A stretch of DNA of 64,000 bases from the NCBI GenBank assembly GCA_907165065.1, contig OU015540.1:4882001-4946000 (forward strand). The letters are read 5' to 3'. The notes beneath the pieces are model-generated. The model saw nothing but the letters and a program-made list of their open reading frames with translations, ran no database searches and was not told where the DNA came from. How positions within the stretch are numbered: the stretch's first letter is position 1; each line of letters begins with the position of its first letter. This document shows positions 55,755 through 64,000 of the stretch, one piece after another. Both the position numbers and the translations under genes were made by a program. This DNA comes from Caprimulgus europaeus. Taxonomy: Eukaryota; Chordata; Aves; Caprimulgiformes; Caprimulgidae.

Positions 55755-56408
55755 CAACTAATTGAAAGTATCTCGCTATTCCTTGAGCTAAGGATTTATT
55801 TCAGACAATTTCAAGATTAGCCATGCAGACAGGGTAGTCTCCAGATATCCCTGCAAAGCTCTGCATAGTTTATATTAATCCGATTTTCCTCTGGATACAA
55901 ATCTCTGCCGTCAATAAAAGGGTTTGAAGGGTCCTCGAGCAGGTAAACTGAGCAGCTCTGGCTGTGATTCCAGCTCGCTGTGCAGTCAGTCAGCCACAGG
56001 CCAGTGTCACTTGAACTCTCACGTTCAGCCGGAGGTAAGGAAAACCTCAGTCGATCGTATCTCCCTCCTCCTCCAACACTGGTGCTGATCTCTTTCTTGC
56101 AGGGAGACCACGACAAAAATCACCTCTAACATGTAAAGCGCTTTTCTTCTGGCCGGTTGTGGACGCAGCAACGAAACAAACCCTCAGCTGGATAGTGTCC
56201 GGGGTGGGGGGGAGGGAAAATCTCCCGAAACAAACAGCAACAAGGTGAAATCCTCCCAGCTCTGCTTAGATGGACTCCTGCTTTCCTTGTTTATGCAGCC
56301 CAGGGATCCTGGTTCTTCCTCTGAGCGTCTCTCCCTTACAGAAGCTGTAAACACAAGAGGGAAAGCGCTATCACAACAGCAGCGGCAGCGGCAATAAAAC
56401 CCTACCAG

Positions 56409-56430
56409 AAAAAAAAAAAAAAAAAAAAAA
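56409..56430 (+). repeat. A22 homopolymer
   Basis: Perfect run of 22 A near the edge of the promoter island (T22 in the minus-strand transcript). Confidence 0.9.
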
Positions 56431-57242
56431 GGCAAAGAGCTGAAGGTTTTACATTGAAACAATGCATCGGGTATTGTTTCAGTCCCGCCTTCCGTAAAGG
56501 GAAAAGTTTCGCTGGAGATTCCCTTCCCCAACCTTTCTTAAACAAGAAGGAATGCGAGTAGTTATAAAAGAAGTACACCGGGGATAAACGCAAGTTAAAA
56601 ACAAAGCACCTAAGAGCGAAGTCGATCAAACAAAAATCTCGCCGGCTCTGCCCCCCTCCTCCCCCGAAAGACAAACTGAACTTTTCTCGCCTCCTACAGC
56701 GGTTTTAACCCTCCCCTGGCAGCAGCTCGCACTCCACCCGCCATCCCTGCCGGGCGCCCACCTCCGTCCCCTCTCCTCTCCCCTCCGTCAGACCCGCTCC
56801 CCGCCCCGGCCGCCGCGCCTGCTGCCTCACCTCCCCTTTCCCCTCACGTCTCTCCACAGCCCGCGGGCCCCTCCCCGCCCCACACACACGCCGCTCCTCG
56901 CCTCACCCCACCCCACCTTCCCCTGACCTACACCTCGAGAGGGCTGTGTCTGTGTGGGGGAACATCCTCCGCGGAGCCGAGGAGGGAGCAGGGGGCTGGG
57001 ATATGTCTGGGGAAGTGTCAGGACTGGGCGGGGGGACGCTGTTTCAATACAGGGTTTACCCGCCGGCTCTCACAGATGCCGGAGGAGGAGCCCCCTCCCG
57101 CTCGCCCCCCGCACAGCCCCACACGCGCGCGCGCTGCCCGGCCGCCAGCGCGGGACCTGCCCGCCGCCGCCTAGAGCGCTCTTCACCCCAACGCTCCACT
57201 CCTCCGCCCACCCCCTCAGCACCGCCTCCAGCCAGGCCGCTC

Positions 57243-57251
57243 ATTGGGCGG
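57243..57251. promoter_or_regulatory. Inverted CCAAT box overlapping a GC box
   Basis: ATTGG (the reverse complement of CCAAT, the NF-Y core) at 57,243-57,247 runs directly into GGGCGG (Sp/KLF-type GC box) at 57,246-57,251. It lies in the middle of the CpG island between the outward-facing candidate first exons, a usual position for a shared core promoter. Confidence 0.45.
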
Positions 57252-57341
57252 GAGGCGCGCAGGGAGGTGCGGGCGTAAGAGCCGCGTTCGCGTAAAGCGG
57301 GAGAGACGTTCGCCCGCGGCCACGCGCTCGCTATCGGCCGC

Positions 57342-57351
57342 GCGCGTGCGC
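57342..57351. promoter_or_regulatory. NRF1-like palindromic site
   Basis: GCGCGTGCGC differs by one base from the NRF1 core GCGCATGCGC and is embedded in a run of alternating CG. It supports a CpG-island promoter, but such strings also arise by chance in very CpG-rich DNA. Confidence 0.3.
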
Positions 57352-57451
57352 GCCTGGCGGGCTCTTCTTCCCGCGTCCTCGCGCTCGCTGCGCCCCCTAC
57401 GCGCGGGAAGCGCCGCTGCTGCCGTTTCGGCTCCCTCAGCGGTGTCCGCCG

Positions 57452-57465
57452 CTGGCAGGGGGCAC
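57452..57465 (+). promoter_or_regulatory. CTCF-like motif in the promoter CpG island
   Basis: CTGGCAGGGGGCAC matches the CTCF core CCASYAGRGGGCRC at 12 of 14 positions, including the AGGGGGC heart. The first half (TG instead of CA) is off consensus, so occupancy is uncertain. Confidence 0.3.
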
Positions 57466-57745
57466 GCCAGGCACGCCCGGGTGCGGCTGCCTCAGCCTCA
57501 GCTCGTTGGTTGCCAGCAGCTATTCATTTATGGGTTTTTTTTTTCCAGCGGAGAAGGAAAATAGCAGGTATGTGACAAAGCCAGGCAGCCCGGGGTGCCC
57601 CTTAACCCCCCTTCCCGCTCTTTGTGTTGTGTTTATAATCCAGACGGTGAGGCTGGCAGCGCAGCAAAGTTTCTGAGCTTGGTTTGGGTTTATTCAATGA
57701 GTTTAGTGAATGGCTGAGTTGAAGACAGGCAGCCAGCTTCTGCTT

Positions 57746-57784
57746 CTTTTTTTTTTCCTTTTTTTTCTTTTTTTTTTCCTTCTG
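57746..57784 (+). repeat. Polypyrimidine tract
   Basis: CTTTTTTTTTTCC-type units repeated three times, about 180 bp after the plus-strand donor at 57,567. A polypyrimidine tract of an unused acceptor or simple low complexity. Confidence 0.8.
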
Positions 57785-58437
57785 ATAAGCTGTCTCTTAC
57801 AGTAGAGCCGTGCAGGTAAACATAGTAAATGATCACATCAAATGCAACTTCATTTTTTCATTTTATTAATGACTGGTGTAATGGGTTTCTGACTGAGGTA
57901 TATTATTCAAGACAGCACCTTTTTCTCATGCCTTTCTTATTTTATACCATAAAAATGGTAAAGTGTTTTCACTGTTTTCATGCCACCCCAGTACAGGTGA
58001 ACAGCATTTATGAGTTCTGTGTCAGTGTGTGCCTTGTGCGTGCAGCACGTACTCCTCGGTTGCACCTTCTCCTATCCAAGCCATCAAATCCATCCAAACC
58101 ACTGGCCAGTTTGTCCTCTTGACCCTCCCTTTGTATCTCACAGGTGAATCTTGCCTGAGGGCTTCTCACCTGCACTGGTACCTGCTGCTTCCAGGCTCTA
58201 ACAGGTTCTTAAGGTTCATGGCATCCATTTTCTGCCCTTCCTTCTTGTGTGTGAAAGCTTGTTGGTCCAACTCAAGAAGCTGCTGAACTTGAATTCTTCT
58301 CCTGTTCAGTCACCTTTTCCTGGTAACTGAAAGATATGAGCTGTACTTCAACAACTGCCTCTTCCTTGTGGTCAATAGAGTGTAAATAGCAATTCTGTTG
58401 TGTCTCTCACGTCACACTTTCCTTTTTTTGTGTGTAG

Positions 58438-58586
58438 ACCACATGAATAATTATCTACAGATATCAGGATCTGGTACTTATGACTTTCCCTTCAATATGT
58501 CCGTTTTGAGAACAATGCAAAGTGGAGCTGGATTGTTTTCAGCTGTGTTGACACCCGATCTCAAGGAAGTAGCGATCTCTTTGTAA
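58438..58586 (+). other. Candidate downstream exon with a 47-codon ORF, plus strand
   Basis: A pyrimidine/T-rich tract ends in an acceptor, TTTTTGTGTGTAG|ACC, so an exon would start at 58,438. A small ORF starts at the ATG at 58,443 and stops with TAA at 58,584-58,586 (47 residues, mid-segment GTYDFPFNMSVLRTMQ). The start context is weak (C at -3). No family was recognised and no convincing donor follows, so it could be part of a non-coding transcript or pure chance. Confidence 0.2.
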
Positions 58587-58599
58587 CTCCCATTGCGCC

Positions 58600-61500
58600 A
58601 TTAATAGTCATTAATTTACTGCGGCATGAGGAAACTTTTTATTTAACTGGTGATTTTGGGTGGGACTGATTTACCTTAACTGGAAATGGAAAGTGCATTT
58701 AATTGTGTGTTTGGGTGGTTGGTTATTTTTAAGTACTGTTAACAAAGGAGCATAGAGCTGCTGATGTAATCTTTAGTTTAAGATTTCAAACTCTAGGTGC
58801 TCCGTGCTTCCTTATCAATTCTAAAGACAACACATTGCAGTGGTTATGTTATTAATGGCTGAAGTCTACTGAAAGACTCATTGTCAAGCTGTTAAGTTTT
58901 GAAACCAAGATGCTACAGAAGATAAATACTAATTTCTGTTATTTTGTTTAATTTTAGTGAAAGCTTGTTTCCTCTTGACATTAATACATTTTCCTTGTAG
59001 CACTTTAAATCTGTTCAATGTGCAAACATAAGAATAGGAAGCTAACTTATTTTCATCATTCAGGCCTTGCTTTAAAAAAAAAGTTTAAGTATAGTAGTAC
59101 CTTTTATAGTTGCAAACTCCACACTTAAGGTTAAATGTTTTAAGATTGTTATGTCCTTATTTTTAGCAATAACCATGTCCCTCTGACATGCCACAGAGAA
59201 GATTTGTGTGGGGTTTTTTCTTTTTACTTTGGTTGTAATAACTGTACTTAATAGTGTTCAAACCAGAAAAAAAATTATCTGAAGTCTTGTTACCTAGATT
59301 AGTAAAAGCATTTTACTACTTCTGTACCTGCTTCTTCACTCTCCTGCATGTGAGTAACAAGTGAGGAGCTAAACCGTTGAATACACAACAGGGAGACTAG
59401 GAGGAGAACAACTCTTCCACCTGAAAAAGCAGAAACAACAAATCTGATGCTCATAAAGACAGAAAAAAGGAGGGGGTGGGTTTTTAGGGATTTTAAAAGG
59501 AAGGAAAAGAAGCAGTGATGTAGTTAGCTTCATTTAAAGGTGGAGAAAATGAGGTTAAAGAGTATTTTTCAATGACTATGTTCTGCAATGAGGTGTAAGT
59601 GCAATAAGTCTTCTAAGGGCTGCAGGCTTTTGTATGATTAGTGCAGAATGGTGAGATATTTTATTTACATAAGTGGTGAGACAATGAGACAAAAGAGAAA
59701 GGAAGAGAAGGGTTTGCTACTTGAGACAGGCAGCTTTCTAGCTGAGAAAACAGAATCATGGAACTACTGCCAGAGGAAAATCTCACCAATGTTGTACAAC
59801 CTTAATGCTTAGTTTCCTTTTACAGGACTTTATATCTTCTAGGGTACAGTTTATCGACTCTTCCTAGCATTTAGAGTTCAGCTAAATTCCTTTAGAGAGA
59901 ACATTCTCATGTATAAATAATTTTATGTTTTTTTGAGAGGTGTAGTGGGTTGTTTTAATTTAGTGTATCTCCTGATGCAGAATCTGGTTCTTGCAGGCAT
60001 TGATTGGTAGTATCCAATTGGGGTGTAGGTTATACCAAATGCAAAGTTTTTTCAATCTGGTAATTGCTATGATTGGCTTGCCTGTTTTAGTCCTGTGAGC
60101 CCACCTTGCATTCATTCTTCTACTAAAAAAAAATTTAAAATCATTGATTAATTTTGTATTATGTGATATTTTCCACCAGTGCACTTTCTTGGATGATGAC
60201 TTACTCTACCTGGAAAATTTAACCAGTAAAGAAAAAACCCTTACCAAAAAACTTTGAAAATTAAATAGAGAGATATGAACACTTTAACAGGCAAAATCAT
60301 AATATACATATATATATAAAGTACATATATATCATTGCAACCTTAAAGTTAATATTCTACTAAGATCTTCATCATAAGTAATGTAGAACAATAAAAATTT
60401 CTAATTCATTGGATAAAGGGTTTCCTATAGCAGGTATAGATCATGTGGGTACCCTGAAAACACTGCTTTGTGGTTTGTTTCTGTACTTCCATTTTCCTTC
60501 ATTCAAAAACTTAAAGTGCAGAACTGAGGGCAAGTGATTGCTTTGGCTACCACCTGGTTGTCCCAGAAGATTTTTATATTGCTTTTGCTTTTCTCCCAGG
60601 AGGGACAGAGCTTTAGAAAACAGTGAGTATGTGAGTTGAAAGTAACTTGCTTTTAAATGGGATGGTTTTTCAGTGTAGTAAATTGCAGTAAACTATTGGG
60701 AGGGGGCTAAAACCTTCTTTAACAAGGGTATATTCCCAAGGGTCACTGGCCAGCTGGCTTTCATGGTGTAAATATCCTTCTACATCAATAATAAACTTTG
60801 GAAGAGAAGAAAAAAAAAAATATCACATTACATAGCTGGGAGTCTCAGGGGAGACATTAAACCATGACTTCACCACACTTCTGGAAGTATCTTCTGCACT
60901 GAACACTGTTGTGAGAACAAAAATAACTCTCATTACATTTTACTGGGCTTAAATAACTTAATATGGTGTCAGTTATAAAACCCCAAAACAAACAGAATGA
61001 CAGATTTTTGTTTCCTCCATGTGGTTTGAATTTACATAAAAGAAATTAGAATTAGATTTATAAACCTCTTAACTCTGATTTTAAATTCAGAAATGCTAGC
61101 AAATTCAGAGTTAAATTCCTTTGCTTGCTGTTTAATATGACTGTGCTTAGGAGTCTGGGAACAGACAAGGTACAGTTCTAAGGCGCAGCAGTAAAAGTTG
61201 AAGGCAGAGTGAGCAGATTGAAATGTGTGTTTGGTGGTTTTTATGAGTCTAAGAGCCATCCTGATAGAGATGTAGTAGAGCTGTATTTATATTCCAAACC
61301 AGTGAAGCTGATACAGATGATGATTGTACAGTCAGGAGAAGGGGCTAGTGTAGTTCCTGAATTATCCCATCTTCTGTATTATCCCAACATAACAATAGCC
61401 TTTCCTATTTAGCTATCAGAAGAAATTCACAATGACCCAGCCACATTGCCCTGCTGTGTTTTATGGAGTAGAGAGTTAGCAAAGTAACATAAAGGATCAA

Positions 61501-64000
61501 GACAACAGGTTCTGTGTTTTTGAAAGGTAGACGTTTGAAAACATTCTTAGAGCTTCCCAGAGGAAGGCTACAGGGGCTGTAATGATTCTACTCCAGACAA
61601 GGTTGCTAGAATGTAGAGAGAGATCTTATTTTAAGAAGTCTGTGTCTTCAAACACCAGCAGATCTGGCTGTCCAGCCATGGGCTGCAGAGATCGCACTTT
61701 CATGGTTCAGATGATGCCCCAGGCATACGTGACCTGAGCACTTTGAGGAAGGTCTGAAATTGCCCATAAATACTGGGGAGGACTTTGGACAAAGACTGAA
61801 TCTTTCAGTTGTGCCTAACCTTTAGACTGCCATCTTGGAAACTTTCTCAAGCTTTTAGTTGGTCAGGAAAAAACTAAATAAAGCAGAACCTGAAACCATA
61901 AACACAGAAGAAATCTTCCAAGTTGCAACTGAATATTACTACTGAAATGCACTAGTGCATCAGCTTACACTTGATTGTACTAGGTAGAAGACTTTAAGAG
62001 AATACCATCTAATATAGGGAGTGTGTTAGCTGCTTTTTTTTTTTTTCCTCCAGAATTGAACCAAAACCCATCCACAACCTTAAAAGATACTGCTTCTGCA
62101 GGATGTGCTTCAGGTAGAACATAAAATGTTAAGCAGTTTGAAATGAGGTTAAATTTCATGGTGTTTTCTGTTTTTCAAAGCTGTAACTTTGGTATTTAAA
62201 AAAAAACAAGAACAAAAAACCACAAAAGAAACCTGAAGTCATTTTATTTCATGGATATAGTGTGATTTCTGTTGGTTGGTTTTCTTAATTTCCTGATCAT
62301 CTTATACTAAGCTGCTATAATATGACCGTGGTTTCACCCAGAGAGGATGCTACTTCAATGTTTAGTGAACTGATTATTGTATCCCATATGCTTACTCCCA
62401 AAGATATTATGAAGACTGAAACAACATTCATGCAGTCCCTGAAGAGTGCTGTAAAGACAGTTTTTTTTTATCAAGTGCATGGGTTATTTTCAGATGCAGT
62501 ATAAACACTTTGTCTTAAGGAAGCAAAGACATCTGTTGAATGTTTTGTGATGAGATTACATTATTACTGTGAAAAACAGTGTTAAATGTATACACAGATC
62601 ATATTCCCAAAATAGTATATTTTTGAGATACTGTAATTAATTGAGAAATTCAAAGTAATAGATGTGTTGAGTTAGTTCATTATTACAGTCCTGCATCTTT
62701 CTGAATTGACTGACATGATTCTAATGGAATAACTTTAAAATAAAAATCCTATTTATTGCAATGTGATAAGCAGATATCATGGAGGAAGGTGAGAACAATT
62801 ACCACAAGGGCTTGAGCTATCACACTTACTAAAGGGGATATAACAGAACATCTCAGCCATGTTACTGCTGTCATAGTCTACAATTTACCCATTATATAAA
62901 ATAAACAAGTCACAAAGTGAGAAAGTAAGCTTTAAAGAATACATAGAAGGTATTTACAGTGATTGCAGCATTGGTCACCTTAGTTATAAATTATTTTTTT
63001 CTCCATAGGATATGAAAAGGTATTTACTAGTAGTGTTTTATATTAAAATTCAAATCCAGAAGAATCTGCCACTATGGAGACTTCAGCAGAGAGGTTTCTG
63101 CCCTAATGAGACTGTTGCTTGTCTTTTAATGACATTTTGGCTTTATTAATCATTTGGGCCTGCACACTTGTATATCCAAGAATTTTCCAGATTTATTGAT
63201 GACTGAACTTGAGTCATCAGGTTTAGATCCCATAACTCTGGTTTGCAAAAATAAAAAATAGACCAGACCCTGTCAGGTCAGGGAGATGAAGTAAGAGGAT
63301 TAATGTGAGTGAGCCAGTGTGCCAGCTGGTTTTTACAACTACTGCTATTTTGGCATAGAATTAAGTTGTCCCCAAAACTTTTTCCCCAGTTATTTGGTGC
63401 AGTGAATCTTCCCCAGCAGATTCTTCTCTTTAGCAGCTAAATAATTTGTCACCATTGTTCTCCATGGCTGCATCCTTGTGTACATCAACTCACTCCTTCT
63501 CTTGACTGACTGTCTATAATTCAACTGGCATCTAATTAGTGCTTCACTGCATTTCAGGACTGGTTCTTCTCAGTGCTGTGAGTCTTCCTTAGGAGCTCTT
63601 TTTTTTTTAAAGATGATCAAAAGCAATTCTATTATATCTTTGAATCTGTTCAAGATAGGACAAGGGTCCAGATTAACACTGAAGAGCTTTCTTTTCCACA
63701 GGTGTCTCATCATGATTCTATTAACAGAAATTAATTCTGTAGAAATCCAGGCTGTGGAAATGAACAGTAAATTTTACCATTCTCACAGCTTTAGCTTAAG
63801 GTTATTATTGCTATTCTGCGCTCAGAAGGGAGGAATGCATACTAATTACAGAAATTTTATCTTAATTTCCATAGCAATTAAATGTTATTTTTAAAAGGCT
63901 AATCTAAAATATTTCCTGAGTGATCCACTTGGGTAACACCCTTGCACCATTTTTAGGAAACATGTGAAAATGTATTTAAATGTGTACTAAGGTCTTTGTA
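58600..64000. other. AT-rich non-coding DNA right of the promoter
   Basis: Only short frames (60-93 codons) without domains or paired splice signals. Probably intron of, or sequence beyond, the plus-strand transcript. Confidence 0.5.
60301..60332. repeat. AT-rich simple repeat
   Basis: Imperfect (AT)n/(ATAC)n with two TACATATATAT-type units. Confidence 0.75.

Larger units (their letters stand above)
57244..57567 (+). other. Candidate first exon of a plus-strand transcript
   Basis: The GC-rich segment ends in a good donor, ATAGCAG|GTATGT, with last base 57,567; the 5' end is not defined and 57,244 is only where an open frame begins. That frame (106 codons, Arg/Ala/Ser-rich) stops just before the donor. 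It looks like CpG-island composition rather than a protein with domains, so I treat this exon as probably non-coding 5' UTR or the first exon of a divergent lncRNA. Confidence 0.35.
56690..57570. promoter_or_regulatory. CpG island, probably a bidirectional promoter
   Basis: Seen: about 0.9 kb dense in CpG and GC in an otherwise AT-rich window. The left part (56,700-56,900) is C-rich on the plus strand with repeated CCCTCC/CCCCTC runs. The right part (57,110-57,480) has many CGCG and GCGC steps. Splice donors point outward on both sides: GGGGAG|GTGAGG on the minus strand (exon end 56,831) and ATAGCAG|GTATGT on the plus strand (exon end 57,567). There is no clear TATA box. Known: such islands are typical broad, often divergent vertebrate promoters. 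Inference: it starts the minus-strand signal-peptide gene and a plus-strand transcript. Exact start sites cannot be read from sequence. Confidence 0.75.

Noticed and set aside
55817-56116. Minus-strand 99-codon ORF in the promoter-proximal region as a main coding exon
   Set aside because: It ends in a stop without a splice donor and shows no domain. At most it is an upstream ORF of the leader.
56946-57295. Plus-strand ORFs of 110-113 codons in the promoter CpG island
   Set aside because: Gly/Arg/Pro/Ser low-complexity translation in overlapping frames of CpG-island DNA; not a protein signature.
1-64000. tRNA, rRNA, CRISPR, prophage or bacterial operon features
   Set aside because: None seen. 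Base composition, CR1 elements, CpG islands and splice signals all indicate vertebrate nuclear DNA.

Overview
This is vertebrate nuclear DNA, most likely from a bird. The clearest evidence is a CR1 LINE 3' end at about 47,252-47,593. It carries the avian/reptilian CR1 terminal octamer repeat and the conserved 3'-UTR block. A second, older CR1 fragment in the opposite orientation lies at about 2,806-3,075. The window is mostly AT-rich, non-coding DNA with A/T homopolymers. It has no long conserved ORF and no bacterial, phage or CRISPR features. Nearly all ORFs of 60-110 codons look like chance ORFs in intronic or intergenic DNA.

The functional centre is a CpG-rich promoter at about 56,690-57,570. 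It has GC boxes, an inverted CCAAT box, an NRF1-like site and a CTCF-like site. Transcription appears able to leave it in both directions. On the minus strand, a putative leader is followed by a candidate first coding exon (CDS 55,054 down to 54,961). This encodes a convincing 31-residue signal peptide and ends in a phase-1 splice donor, the usual layout for a secreted or single-pass membrane protein with a very long first intron. On the plus strand, a GC-rich first exon ends in a good donor at 57,567, and a candidate acceptor lies at 58,438. I could not recognise either gene.

Region by region: 1-36,280 is AT-rich DNA, probably intron of the minus-strand gene, with scattered minus-strand sequences that have good splice signals (candidate or pseudo-exons). 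36,290-36,620 is an isolated CpG island holding a near-consensus CTCF motif. 38,080-38,990 is an unexplained segment of higher GC content. 39,000-54,900 is AT-rich and contains a striking pair of adjacent hairpins (41,782-41,830) and the young-looking CR1. 54,900-57,570 is the first-exon and promoter block. 57,570-64,000 is AT-rich DNA downstream on the plus strand.

If the signal-peptide exon is real, most of the left 55 kb is its first intron or introns, and the CpG island with the CTCF motif lies inside it. Several exon chains are phase-compatible, so the sequence alone does not settle the downstream gene structure.
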